Under the pieces are notes generated by a model, which ran no database searches, was not told the DNA's origin, and worked only from the letters and a program-made list of their open reading frames with translations. Source: Luteolibacter luteus (GTDB lineage Bacteria > Verrucomicrobiota > Verrucomicrobiia > Verrucomicrobiales > Akkermansiaceae). Taken from it: a DNA stretch of 64,000 nt. Shown piece by piece: positions 44,209-52,490 of this stretch. The first letter of the stretch is position 1, and the number at the start of each line of letters is the position of its first letter. Location: the NCBI RefSeq assembly GCF_012913485.1, contig NZ_CP051774.1, positions 5,084,001 to 5,148,000 of the forward strand, written 5' to 3'. Position numbers and translations under genes: made by a program.

Positions 44209-44970
44209 ATGGAATCCCTTACTGTCATCAAGGCCGGCACCGGTGTCCTGACCCGCGCGAGCGACGGGATGCTGGATGGCGCGGCGCTGGTCCGTCTCGT
44301 CACCGCCATCGCCGGCCTCGTGGAACAAGGGCACCGCTGCCTGCTGGTAAGTTCCGGTGCGGTCGGTGCCGGGGTTTCCGCCTTCGGGCTGGAAGGCTAC
44401 CCGAGCGATCTGACCACGAAGCAGGCCTGCGCTGCCGTCGGCCAAGCCCGCCTGATGCACACCTACGAGAGCCTGTTCCGGAACTTCGATCTGGCCGTGG
44501 CCCAGGTGCTTCTGACCGCCAGCGACCTCCAGACGCCGGAGCGCCGCGAATATGTTTCGAATACCCTGCGCCGCCTGCTGGCCGAGCCGAGGATCGTCCC
44601 GATCATCAATGAAAACGACTCCGTGGCGGTGGAAGAGCTGCGGGTGGGGGACAACGACATGCTTTCCTCCCATGTGGCCCGCCTGCTGGGCGCGAAGACA
44701 CTGGTCCTGCTGACCTCCGTGGACGGCTTGCTCTCGCCGGAGACCAACGAACTGGTGGAGGAAGTGCCGGACGTGGATGCGGTGCTTGGCTTTGCCAAGG
44801 ACGAGCGCGGCCGCTTCTCCATTGGCGGCATGGCCTCAAAGCTCCAGGCGGTAAAGAACTCCGTGGATGCGGGGATCACCGTCCACATCGCCCACGGCCG
44901 CAAGCCGGAGCGCCTCGCCGGGATCATGTCCGGGGAAAAGGGGCTCTCTACCCGCTTCGACGCCCGCTGA
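44209..44970 (+). CDS. proB: Glutamate 5-kinase, short form without PUA domain
   Basis: 253 residues from the ATG at 44209. Amino-acid-kinase motifs: TVIKAGTGVLT at the phosphate loop, LLVSSGAVGAGVSAFGL, QVLLTASDLQTPERREYVSNTL, PIINENDSVAVEELRVGDNDMLSSHVA (substrate and Mg2+ residues), and GRFSIGGMASKLQAVKNSVDAGI. It phosphorylates glutamate, the first step to proline. The RNA-binding-like PUA domain of the 367-residue E. coli enzyme is absent. ProA follows in the same direction after 75 bp. Confidence 0.96.
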   Translation: MESLTVIKAGTGVLTRASDGMLDGAALVRLVTAIAGLVEQGHRCLLVSSGAVGAGVSAFGLEGYPSDLTTKQACAAVGQARLMHTYESLFRNFDLAVAQVLLTASDLQTPERREYVSNTLRRLLAEPRIVPIINENDSVAVEELRVGDNDMLSSHVARLLGAKTLVLLTSVDGLLSPETNELVEEVPDVDAVLGFAKDERGRFSIGGMASKLQAVKNSVDAGITVHIAHGRKPERLAGIMSGEKGLSTRFDAR

Positions 44971-44990
44971 ATTTTCCCTGATCGAAAATT

Positions 44991-45021
44991 CGTCCGTGTA
45001 TTCCGGGCATTCCGTGGTTCC
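44991..45021 (+). repeat. TTCCGTG-type short repeats between proB and proA
   Basis: The block reads as degenerate units CGTCCGTGTA, TTCCGGGCA and TTCCGTGGTTC. It resembles the GTGCTTTTCC-type tandem at 18337-18376. This is possibly a small dispersed repeat family. Confidence 0.4.
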
Positions 45022-45045
45022 TTCCCGCGCCTTTCCTGACCTGAC

Positions 45046-46308
45046 ATGACCGAAGCCGAAGTCTTCACCGCCGTCGAAACGCTGGCTCGCAATGCTCGCA
45101 CCGCCTCCTACCGGCTGTCCCAGCTTTCCACCCATGCGAAGAACGCCATTCTGGAAGCGATGGCCGCGGAGCTGCGTGCCCGGACTCCGGAAATCGTGGC
45201 TGCGAACGCGCTGGATCTGAAGGCCGGTGAGGAAAAGGGCCTCTCCAAGCCGATGCTGGAGCGCCTGAAGCTCGATGAGAAGAAGGTGGAAGCGATCGCC
45301 CGTGGCATCGATCAGGTCGTGGCGCTGCCCGACCCCGTCGGTCAGGTGATGGACGAGTGGGCGCGTCCGAATGGCATGCGCCTCCAGCAGGTCCGCGTGC
45401 CCATCGGCACCATCGGCATCATTTACGAAAGCCGTCCGAACGTCACCAGCGATGCAGCTGTGCTCTGCTTCAAGACCGGGAACGCTACGATTCTCCGCGG
45501 CGGCTCTGAAGCCATTCACAGCAATCGCGCCATCGCTGAAGCCCTGCAAGCCGGTGGCGAAAAGGTGGGTCTGCCCGCGCATGCCATTCAATTGATCCCA
45601 TTCACGGATCGTTCGAGTGTCAGCGCCCTGTGCCAGATGGACAAATGGCTGGATCTAATCATCCCGCGCGGTGGCAAGGGGCTGATCGAGACGGTGGTCT
45701 CGCAGGCGCGCATGCCGGTGATCAAGCACTACGATGGCATCTGTCATCTCTTCGTGGATGTCGCCGCTGATCTCGACATGGCGGTTGCGCTCACGGTTGA
45801 TTCGAAGACGCAAAAGACCGGCGTGTGCAATGCGCTGGAGACCCTGCTGGTCCATTCCTCCGTGGCGGAAAGCCATCTTCCTACGATTGCTGCAGCCTTG
45901 AAGGAGAAGGGCGTCGAGCTGCGCGGTTGCGAGCGCACGCGCCAGATCGTCGAGGCGGTGCCGGCGACAGAGGAAGATTGGGGCACGGAGTATCTCGACC
46001 TGATCCTTTCGGTAAAGATCGTCGATTCCCTGGAGGAGGCGATCGAGCACATCAATACCTACGGCTCGCATCATACGGAGTGCATTGTCACGAAGGACGA
46101 TGCGACCGCGAATGCCTTCCTCGCGGGTTGTGATTCCGCGTGTGTCTTCCACAACGTCTCTACCCGTCTCGCGGATGGGGAGGAGTTCGGCTTTGGCGCC
46201 GAGATCGGGATTTCCACGGACAAGCTCCACGCCCGCGGGCCGATGGGTCTCAGGGAGCTGACGAGCTACCAATACCGTGTTCGCGGGGAAGGTCAGACGA
46301 AGGGGTGA
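45046..46308 (+). CDS. proA: Gamma-glutamyl phosphate reductase
   Basis: 420 residues. ALDH-like motifs of ProA: VRVPIGTIGIIYESRPNVTSDAAVLCFKTGNATILRGGSEAIHSN, DLIIPRGGKGLIETV, the catalytic Cys region QKTGVCNALETLLVH, and TYGSHHTECIVT. It reduces gamma-glutamyl phosphate to glutamate semialdehyde. It forms the proline pathway with proB. Its stop overlaps a GTG start of a small membrane-protein gene, so that gene is probably translated with it. Confidence 0.98.
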   Translation: MTEAEVFTAVETLARNARTASYRLSQLSTHAKNAILEAMAAELRARTPEIVAANALDLKAGEEKGLSKPMLERLKLDEKKVEAIARGIDQVVALPDPVGQVMDEWARPNGMRLQQVRVPIGTIGIIYESRPNVTSDAAVLCFKTGNATILRGGSEAIHSNRAIAEALQAGGEKVGLPAHAIQLIPFTDRSSVSALCQMDKWLDLIIPRGGKGLIETVVSQARMPVIKHYDGICHLFVDVAADLDMAVALTVDSKTQKTGVCNALETLLVHSSVAESHLPTIAAALKEKGVELRGCERTRQIVEAVPATEEDWGTEYLDLILSVKIVDSLEEAIEHINTYGSHHTECIVTKDDATANAFLAGCDSACVFHNVSTRLADGEEFGFGAEIGISTDKLHARGPMGLRELTSYQYRVRGEGQTKG

Positions 46309-46748
46309 GACCACGATATCAGAATGCCTGGTCCCTTGGGCTATTGCTCGCCGCCCTTGTTTGTTTCGGGGTATTCCATGTTTCGACGCTTCCTTACGGA
46401 GACGGACCCGGATGGAAGACCTGGGTTCAAATCTGGGAGCTAACATCGGATCTCAAGCGGCTCTCATCACCCAAGATTCTTTTCAATGTTTCGGCGTTCC
46501 TAGGATTCGCCGTAATAGTGGTAGGGGCGACACCCGCTTTCCCTTGGCTCGCTGGCTCTCCACGTCTGAGGTGGGTTGTGATCTGGATGTCATGTATAGC
46601 GGGTGTTGGAGTTTTCGCAATGGTTCGGGGCTCCACGCTTCAGGATAGCCCAATCGCTGCGTGGTCGCTGCAACTCTCGGCCGCTTTCAATTTCGCGGGG
46701 CTGCTTGTCATTCAGAGCAAAGATCGCGGTGACCAATCCCAAGAGTAA
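46305..46748 (+). CDS. Small four-helix membrane protein, paralogue A
   Basis: 147 residues from a GTG at 46305 that overlaps the proA stop. Hydrophobic segments: WSLGLLLAALVCFGVFHVS, FNVSAFLGFAVIVVGA, WVVIWMSCIAGVGVFAMV and LQLSAAFNFAGLLVIQ. It is similar along its length to the product of 47398-47865: ALVCFGVFH against ALVCLAVFH, GWKTWVQIWELTSD against GWRIWLEVWDVIRD, and FAGLLVIQSKDR against LIGLLLLRGDDR. No known family. Confidence 0.68.
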   Translation: MRPRYQNAWSLGLLLAALVCFGVFHVSTLPYGDGPGWKTWVQIWELTSDLKRLSSPKILFNVSAFLGFAVIVVGATPAFPWLAGSPRLRWVVIWMSCIAGVGVFAMVRGSTLQDSPIAAWSLQLSAAFNFAGLLVIQSKDRGDQSQE

Positions 46749-46780
46749 TCGATCGCCGAACTCATGGAGGATCCACGAAA

Positions 46781-46811
46781 AACGCGTGCCCGGAAATCCG
46801 GGGCACGCGTT
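46781..46811 (-). terminator. Rho-independent terminator of the PEGA-like lipoprotein gene
   Basis: The stem AACGCGTGCCC pairs with its complement (with the CGG/CCG inner bases) around a short loop. On the minus strand a T-run (TTTTT) follows, so it serves the gene at 46837-47286. Confidence 0.8.
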
Positions 46812-46836
46812 GGCTATGGTTTGGTGAATGGATGAG

Positions 46837-47286
46837 TTAATGGCGGCGGCGCGGCTTGTCCGAGCTGCTGCTTTCGGTCTTCGGCTTCGCCAGCGGCGCA
46901 TTGGTCTGGCCGGTTTGGAAGTCATAGTTGATCACGCGCGGCTGCGCATACCAGGCGCCGGTGCTTCCATCGGTGATCCATCCCACGAGGCCGTAGCCGG
47001 GAGTGAAAAGGAAATCCAAGATGAAGAAGCTCTGCTGGAAATCACGCTTCCACTCGATGCTGCGCGATTGATACTTCGGATGAGAGAAGGTCGCGGACGT
47101 GGTCTTCTTGGAGACTTCCAAGGTCGCCGGGAGCGAGTGGGTTTCACCATCGACATGGACCGAAGCGCCGGCCTGGCTCGAGGTGAAGCCGACTTCGTCG
47201 GAGGTTCCTTGGAAGATAAGTGCACAACTGCCGAGGGTAAACGGCAGTGACAGGGCGGCAATGGGGGAGACAATGTGTTTGAACAT
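46837..47286 (-). CDS. PEGA-like lipoprotein
   Basis: 149 residues. Signal MFKHIVSPIAALSLPFTLGS with a Cys after LGS (lipobox-like). The body starts FQGTSDEVGFTSSQAGASVHVDGETHSLPATLEV, like a PEGA beta-domain that is usually surface-exposed. Then comes FFILDFLFTPGYGLVGWITDGSTGAWY, a pattern frequent in small envelope lipoproteins. The tail is Ser/Lys/Arg-rich. It sits between the two paralogous four-helix proteins. Confidence 0.75.
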   Translation of the reverse strand: MFKHIVSPIAALSLPFTLGSCALIFQGTSDEVGFTSSQAGASVHVDGETHSLPATLEVSKKTTSATFSHPKYQSRSIEWKRDFQQSFFILDFLFTPGYGLVGWITDGSTGAWYAQPRVINYDFQTGQTNAPLAKPKTESSSSDKPRRRH

Positions 47287-47397
47287 GCGCGCGCAGCCAT
47301 CGGGGGCGCGGGCTAACGGGTCAATATCTTCACTCCATATCCACGTGAAAAAGGTGTGGCCTTTTGGTGAAGGCTATTGGCACTAGTGTACATCGCC

Positions 47398-47865
47398 ATG
47401 ACCACCCGCCGTGCCACGAACCTGCTGGGCCTTTCCTTCCTGGTTGTGGCTCTGGTCTGTCTTGCTGTGTTCCATTTCCTTCCGGGGGAAGAGTTCGAAG
47501 AGGGGAGGGGCTGGAGGATCTGGTTGGAGGTGTGGGATGTCATCCGTGATCCCGATATGGAGAACAGCCCTGAAGGGATGATCGGCATCTCTTGTTTTGT
47601 CGGTCTGGTCGGCCTGATGCTTGTCTCCCCCTTTCTCTTTGGTGTGCTCCGCAAGTCCCGGTTGGCATGGTGGCTGGTCACGATCTTTTCCGGCTTGGCC
47701 ACCATGGGGCTTTGGGTGGTGCTCCTCAGCGTGAATTCCCCGGACCAGATCGGGCTCTCCGGGATGGTTTTGCTCGCCGCGCCCGCCTGCAATCTCATCG
47801 GCCTGCTGCTCCTTCGTGGGGACGATAGGACCCCAAGGCGGCCGGTTGAGGAGGGAAATCCATGA
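47398..47865 (+). CDS. Small four-helix membrane protein, paralogue B
   Basis: 155 residues from the ATG at 47398. Helices: TNLLGLSFLVVALVCLAVFHF, GISCFVGLVGLMLVSPFLFG, WWLVTIFSGLATMGLWVVLL and GMVLLAAPACNLIGLLLL. It is a divergent homologue of the protein at 46305-46748 and keeps the same amphipathic loop with paired Trp and acidic residues. It is followed after 59 bp by the MFS transporter in the same direction. Function unknown. Confidence 0.72.
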   Translation: MTTRRATNLLGLSFLVVALVCLAVFHFLPGEEFEEGRGWRIWLEVWDVIRDPDMENSPEGMIGISCFVGLVGLMLVSPFLFGVLRKSRLAWWLVTIFSGLATMGLWVVLLSVNSPDQIGLSGMVLLAAPACNLIGLLLLRGDDRTPRRPVEEGNP

Positions 47866-47924
47866 ACTTCGCACGGCCCGGTGGCCGCGCTTGCCTCGGG
47901 AAAAGGTCCCGCTAGCGTCGCGCC

Positions 47925-49151
47925 GTGTCCACCAGCCCCATCGCCCGCACTGCGCCTGGGGTCATCACGTTCCTGTGGGTCGCCTTTTTCCTCTGGGGCG
48001 CGGCTCCGGGTTACTACACACCCGCGCTGCCGAACATTATTGCGGCGAAGGGGCTGGGCAGCCAGTGGCTGTCCTATGCTTTCCTCGCCGGCCCCGTGGC
48101 CTCGATGATCTCGCCGCTGATCATGGGCTCGATCGCGGACAATCGTTTCGCTGCCCAGAAAGTCGTCGGCTGCATCGCCATCATGAGTTCCTGCTTTCTG
48201 GCCTCGGCCTTCGCGGTGCTCGATACCGGCGGATCTCCTTGGGTCTTCATCCTGCTGCTCGCCTGCAGCTCCATCATGCATGCGCCGATGCAGAGCATGC
48301 TGGCCAGCATCTCGATGGCCCATCTGAAATCGGGCGAGGCGGAATTCCCGATCATCCGTCTGGGTGGCACCTTGGGCTGGATGGTCGCGGGCTTCCTTAC
48401 CAGCTTTGTCCTTTTTGCCGATGCCTCTCCGGTGGCGGGTTACGCCGCGGCGATCACGCGCTGCATGGCGGGATGCTTCTGCTTCTTCCTCCCGCACACG
48501 CCGCCGCTCGGTCGCTCGCGCTCGCTGCGGACCTTGCTCGGGCTCGATGCCTTCAAGCTGCTGAAGGAGCGGGATCACCTGGTGTTCTTCTCCGTCACTA
48601 CCTTGCTCTCCATCCCGCTGGCGGCCTTCTTCATGCACACGCCGATGCATCTCGCGGCGCTGGGGAATGACAAGCCGACCGCCACGATGACCATCGGCCA
48701 GATCAGCGAGATCGCCGCGATGCTGCTGATGTCGGTGGTCATGACCCGCTTCCGGGTGAAGACCGTGTTGATGTTCGCCCTCGGCCTCTCCGCGCTGCGC
48801 TATGCGCTCTATGCGGTGGGCGGCATGACTGGATCCAGCACTTGGGTCATCGCAGGCATCACGCTCCACGGGCTCTGCTACACGCTCTATTTCATCACCG
48901 GGCAGCTCTTCCTCGATCGCCGGGTGGAGCCTGAAATGAGAACCCAGGCGCAGGGCCTCCTGTCCCTCGTGAGCAATGGCATTGGCTCCGTGACAGGCAC
49001 CTTGCTCGCCGTGCGCCTCTACGATTTCACGGTTAGCTCGCATCACGGCGGTTGGGCCACCTATTGGTGGATCCAAGCTGGCTGTATCGCCATCTGCCTG
49101 CCGATCCTCGCGATTTTCTATCAGGGCGTGGCGGCTTCGAAGAAAGCCTAG
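47925..49151 (+). CDS. MFS transporter, nucleoside:H+ symporter-like
   Basis: 408 residues from a GTG, 12 membrane helices. Features of the NHS (NupG/XapB) branch: FLWVAFFLWGAAPGYYTPALP at the N-terminus, IADNRFAAQKVVGCI in the 2-3 loop, MAHLKSGEAEFPIIRLGGTLGWMVAGFL, and GQISEIAAMLLMSVVMTRF in helix 7-8. It probably imports nucleosides or a related compound with protons. Confidence 0.85.
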   Translation: MSTSPIARTAPGVITFLWVAFFLWGAAPGYYTPALPNIIAAKGLGSQWLSYAFLAGPVASMISPLIMGSIADNRFAAQKVVGCIAIMSSCFLASAFAVLDTGGSPWVFILLLACSSIMHAPMQSMLASISMAHLKSGEAEFPIIRLGGTLGWMVAGFLTSFVLFADASPVAGYAAAITRCMAGCFCFFLPHTPPLGRSRSLRTLLGLDAFKLLKERDHLVFFSVTTLLSIPLAAFFMHTPMHLAALGNDKPTATMTIGQISEIAAMLLMSVVMTRFRVKTVLMFALGLSALRYALYAVGGMTGSSTWVIAGITLHGLCYTLYFITGQLFLDRRVEPEMRTQAQGLLSLVSNGIGSVTGTLLAVRLYDFTVSSHHGGWATYWWIQAGCIAICLPILAIFYQGVAASKKA

Positions 49152-49173
49152 CGGCAGCCGATCGGTCGACCTT

Positions 49174-49344
49174 GGCAGTAGAAACCCATCCCCGCATGCG
49201 CGAAGCTCCCCTCCGCATGCTTTCTGCCTGTCGTTCCACTTCGCCCGGATTCCCCACTTCGATATTCAAGGTCGGAGGCTCCATGTTCGGTGTTCGCTCT
49301 CCCTCCCACCTGTTATTTTCCCTGTTATAACAGGCGGAACAGGC
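49174..49344 (+). repeat. Dispersed intergenic repeat, copy A
   Basis: About 171 bp with an inverted homologue at 58660-58810. Shared blocks: GGCAGTAGAA, CCCCGCATGCGC, GCATGCTTT, CGTTCCAC, and the nearly identical end CCTGTTATTTTCCCTG then TTATAACAGGCGGAACAGGC. The TTATAACAGG end forms a CCTGTTATAACAGG palindrome. It fills most of the 318-bp gap between the MFS gene and the L,D-transpeptidase gene. No coding frame is plausible here. Confidence 0.85.
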
Positions 49345-49469
49345 ACCAAATTTCAAAGGTCCGGACCCTCATGGTGCTCCATGTAATTTATCCGGCGATC
49401 GGGAATTCAGAAGTCGCCATTCCCTCCCTTGCCCCGGCTGACACCGACACTCTCATGCGAGGGATTCTC

Positions 49470-50192
49470 TCACGGCAGCTTCCACTCCTCCTTCTTCGCC
49501 GCGTATTCGGCTTCCGGCAGCAGCACGTAGATCGGCTTCTTGTTCGGATCGATCCATGCGATGAGCTGGCGGAGCTTGGGCTCCTCCATGGTGGTGCAGC
49601 CTGCGGTTGGCTTCGAGCCGCCGCCGCGCCAGATGTGGAAGAAGATCGCGCTGCCATTTCCAGGCGAGACCTTCGGTGGCGCATTGTGGGCGATGAAGAG
49701 CTTCAGCGAATGCGGGTAGTCATTCTGCTTCATCTGCTGCTGCTTCTCCCAAGTCGTCGCGGGCTCGGCTTCGAGGACCACGTGCTTGTTGTAGCTCGGG
49801 GACGAAGGATCTTCGACCCAGAGATCACGGGTGGTCACCTGACGGTAGAAGAGTTTCGGATTCTTCTGGATCTGCGCGTCATAGCCCCAAGCACCGCCGA
49901 TGTAGAAGACCCCGGCGGGAGCGCGCCAATCACCCTCGCTCTTGATCTTCGCCCCGGCAGGCCGCGGGCTGATGCCGAGGCCCCACACCAAGCCATCGCG
50001 ACCGAGGCGGCCATTCCAAGGGCCGCTCACTTTCGTCCACTTGCCTCCGCGCTTTTCGTAGGTGTTCAGCGTCACATTCGAACTGTTCCATCCCTTGGCG
50101 GTACCCACCACGCATTGGGACGAGTCCTTGGGCAATTCGAATGCGGAAAGCGGCAGGGCGAGGGCAAGCAGCGTAAGCAAGGACCGAAGCAT
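49470..50192 (-). CDS. L,D-transpeptidase (YkuD/YbiS-type catalytic domain)
   Basis: 240 residues, signal peptide MLRSLLTLLALALPLSAFE. The catalytic region is AIFFHIWRGGGSKPTAGCTTMEEPKL: His, the Gly-rich step, and the Cys nucleophile in S/T-x-G-C. Upstream GVFYIGGAWGY and HSLKLFIAHNAP complete the fold. It crosslinks peptidoglycan or attaches proteins to it in the periplasm. No LysM domain is present. Confidence 0.88.
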   Translation of the reverse strand: MLRSLLTLLALALPLSAFELPKDSSQCVVGTAKGWNSSNVTLNTYEKRGGKWTKVSGPWNGRLGRDGLVWGLGISPRPAGAKIKSEGDWRAPAGVFYIGGAWGYDAQIQKNPKLFYRQVTTRDLWVEDPSSPSYNKHVVLEAEPATTWEKQQQMKQNDYPHSLKLFIAHNAPPKVSPGNGSAIFFHIWRGGGSKPTAGCTTMEEPKLRQLIAWIDPNKKPIYVLLPEAEYAAKKEEWKLP

Positions 50193-50228
50193 GCCCGGAA
50201 GATGCCGCTTTTCGGCTCCGGAGCAAGG

Positions 50229-51203
50229 TCAGGTGATCCTTTGGTCCAGCACCATGAAGGCTCCGCCCGCGCCGTGTGGGTCGAGGGCATGGGCATCCGC
50301 AGGATTCGCAGGATCCGCCCACGGCTTCAGGAATTCGCTTTGGCTACAGAGCTTCACCGTCTCCATGCGGGTGCCCGGCCAACGTTGGAGATCGGTGAAA
50401 TTCACATCTGCCGTGAGATCCTGGCGACCGGGGTTTCCGTAGATGGCAGGTCCCTCCAGGCGCTGCTGCAGCAGGTAGGCCCGGACGCTGCCACGTGGCC
50501 GTCGATAATACAGGCTGCCGATCTCCGATCCGTAATCGATCGTCAGCATGCGGCCCGCCTTCCAATGCGGTATCATCGCCCCGATCCATTCGCGATAGGC
50601 GTCCGCGACCTCGACCTGCTGCCCCGTGGAATGCCGGGAATCGAGAGCCGAGGAGTCGGGCAGGACATCGCAGGGCAACCACCGTTCCTCAGGCACAACG
50701 TAGAGCTCACTCCAGCCCTGCTCCTCGCGGCGAAAACGGCGCACCGCGAAGGCATCGGCGAATTCATTGGAATAAAGGCAGGCCTTTCCGCCGCAAACAT
50801 CCAAAGCAGCTTCCACGTTCTCATGCCATTGGACTCCATTGCTCAGAAGTTCGCGTTGCTTTTCGCGGAGCGGGGTGGAGCTTTCCACCAGGTGAAGCTG
50901 GGAGCGAACCCGGGTCCACCACGGAAGATTTCGGATCACTGCCTGCGCGAGCTTTCCTTCGCCCGGGCCGAGCTCGATCAAGTGACGGCATCCACTTGCC
51001 CTCATGGCGCTCGTCGCCCACGCCGCCACCGCCTTGCCCAGCGCGGGCGTCAGCATGGGAGTGGTGGTAAAGTCCCCGCCACGGCCCACACCGCGGATAC
51101 GGCGCGCATAGTAGCCGCGTTCCGCATCGTGCAGGGCCAGATGCATGAATCGATCGAATCTCAGGGGTTCACCGGAAATCCATGGCCAGTTAGAGGAATT
51201 CAT
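50229..51203 (-). CDS. MidA/NDUFAF7-like SAM-dependent methyltransferase
   Basis: 324 residues from the ATG at 51203. Family pattern: RFDRFMHLALHDAERGYYA, GGDFTTTPMLTPALGKAVA (compare GDFxTxPExS), HLIELGPGEGKLAQAV (SAM loop), NEFADAFAVRRF (NExxDAxPV) and MLTIDYGSEIGSLY. The mitochondrial relative methylates an arginine of a complex I subunit; the bacterial target is unknown. It is divergent from the lipoprotein pair. Confidence 0.88.
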   Translation of the reverse strand: MNSSNWPWISGEPLRFDRFMHLALHDAERGYYARRIRGVGRGGDFTTTPMLTPALGKAVAAWATSAMRASGCRHLIELGPGEGKLAQAVIRNLPWWTRVRSQLHLVESSTPLREKQRELLSNGVQWHENVEAALDVCGGKACLYSNEFADAFAVRRFRREEQGWSELYVVPEERWLPCDVLPDSSALDSRHSTGQQVEVADAYREWIGAMIPHWKAGRMLTIDYGSEIGSLYYRRPRGSVRAYLLQQRLEGPAIYGNPGRQDLTADVNFTDLQRWPGTRMETVKLCSQSEFLKPWADPANPADAHALDPHGAGGAFMVLDQRIT

Positions 51204-51250
51204 CGGGAGCGACTTGACGATTTGCAAACTCCCGACCATCAGTTCAGAGC

Positions 51251-51715
51251 GTGAGAGGAAGTTTGTCCGCGGCGATCTTGGCGCTCGCGCTCGTATCTTG
51301 CGAGCGTAACGAAGCGCCACAGCCCGGCGACCACCCTCCGGATCGGACTCCGGAAGGATTGATCACGGTCGAAAAGAAGCCCGGGGGAGCGGAGGCGAAC
51401 GAACCCAAGGATGCTCCCGAGGAGAAAAAGGAAGAGGAAGTCCTGATTGAAAAGAAGGCGCCGGTGGCCGAGCCGGCACCCGGCCAGCCCGGGAAGGTGA
51501 TCAGTCCCTTCAATGGCCAGCTCATTGATGTCTCCGGGATGGAACCCGGGAGTCTGGTGGCGGATCCGACTTATCCACCTGAGGCGAAGAAGCACTTCCG
51601 GGTGCCCGATCCGAATTCGGAACCTGCAAAGCAACCCCAGGACTTGCTCGATCCCTCGATCCTGATTCGACCGAAGGGACCGCCGAAAGAGGCGGAGCCT
51701 GAAGAAAAGCCATGA
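51251..51715 (+). CDS. Lipoprotein with one copy of a PGKVISP repeat module
   Basis: 154 residues from a GTG. Signal MRGSLSAAILALALVSC, with lipobox Cys17. A charged Pro/Glu/Lys linker follows, then one module: APGQPGKVISPFNGQLIDVSG, MEPGSLVADPTYPPEA, KKHFRVP. The same module occurs twice in the next gene, 43 bp downstream. Probably anchored in the outer membrane. No family is recognised. Confidence 0.75.
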   Translation: MRGSLSAAILALALVSCERNEAPQPGDHPPDRTPEGLITVEKKPGGAEANEPKDAPEEKKEEEVLIEKKAPVAEPAPGQPGKVISPFNGQLIDVSGMEPGSLVADPTYPPEAKKHFRVPDPNSEPAKQPQDLLDPSILIRPKGPPKEAEPEEKP

Positions 51716-51758
51716 GCCTTGCTTGACGCTTCCGGCACGGAAGGATTGAAGATGGACC

Positions 51759-52349
51759 ATGAAGATCCCCTATCTGCTTCTTATCGGTGCATCCGTGGCG
51801 TTTATCTCCTGCAAGGACGAATCAGCCACCCCGGGGCAAGCGGGTGCGTCGGCGAAAAAGAAAAGCAGTTCCGCCTTGTCCGGCCTGAGTTCGAACTCCC
51901 CGAATGAAGTGAAGGCAGGGGAAGGCAAGAGCGCCGAGCGCCCGAAGATCACGAAGAAGCCCTCCGTGGCCCAGCCTGCCGCAGGCCAGCCGGGAAAGGT
52001 CATCAGTCCCAACACCGGCGAGCTGGTCGATGTCTCCGGTCGTAATCCGGGGGATCTGGTAGATGATCCGAAATATCCGGGAGACGAGTCGAAGCAATTT
52101 GAGGTGCCTAAGGATGTGGAGAAACAGCCCCTTCCCGTGGCAAGGGCCGTTCCCGGAAAGCCGGGCTTTGTGACGAGTCCCTATAATGACAAGGTCATTG
52201 ATGTCACCGGTTTGCCGCCCGGGTCTCTGGTCGCGGACCCCACCTATCCCAGTTCGGAGAAAAAGCACTTCCGGATTCCGCCGGAATCTCAGGAGCCGGA
52301 ATCCGGTGCCAACGACAGCGGTGCTCCGGCTACTCCGGAAGGAGAGTAA
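51759..52349 (+). CDS. Lipoprotein with two copies of the PGKVISP repeat module
   Basis: 196 residues. Signal MKIPYLLLIGASVAFISC with lipobox Cys18, then a disordered Ser/Lys linker. Module 1: GQPGKVISPNTGELVDVSG with PGDLVDDPKYP. Module 2: GKPGFVTSPYNDKVIDVTG with PGSLVADPTYP and KKHFRIP. The spacing of each unit is about 45-50 residues. It is a tandem paralogue of the preceding gene, giving three modules at the locus. The conserved D-P-x-Y-P and F-R-x-P points suggest a small binding fold. Confidence 0.75.
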   Translation: MKIPYLLLIGASVAFISCKDESATPGQAGASAKKKSSSALSGLSSNSPNEVKAGEGKSAERPKITKKPSVAQPAAGQPGKVISPNTGELVDVSGRNPGDLVDDPKYPGDESKQFEVPKDVEKQPLPVARAVPGKPGFVTSPYNDKVIDVTGLPPGSLVADPTYPSSEKKHFRIPPESQEPESGANDSGAPATPEGE

Positions 52350-52358
52350 GCGAGGAAT

Positions 52359-52478
52359 ATGAGTGAGTATCTCACCGGCCTGCTTTTGGTGGCCTTGGTG
52401 GTCATCTGGTTCACCGCTTCGGATGTCAGGTTCTCCCTGGCGCTCCGTGCTCTCTTCCGGAAAATCTTCCGCCGCTAG
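52359..52478 (+). CDS. 39-residue single-pass membrane peptide
   Basis: The ATG at 52359 is preceded by GCGAGG. The product is MSEYLTGLLLVALVVIWFTA, then SDVRFSLALRALFRKIFRR: one hydrophobic helix with a strongly basic C-terminus (positive-inside, cytoplasmic). It is 9 bp after the second lipoprotein gene and in the same direction, so probably in the same operon. It could be a small regulatory membrane peptide. Confidence 0.6.
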   Translation: MSEYLTGLLLVALVVIWFTASDVRFSLALRALFRKIFRR

Positions 52479-52490
52479 AAGTGCCGGCCT

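Noticed and set aside
47313-49076. 587-residue His/Arg/Glu-rich minus-strand frame
   Set aside because: Composition is typical of a GC-rich antisense shadow; the MFS transporter and a four-helix protein are clear on the plus strand.
49290-51254. 654-residue plus-strand frame
   Set aside because: It lies antisense to the L,D-transpeptidase and MidA-like genes, both with clear motifs.
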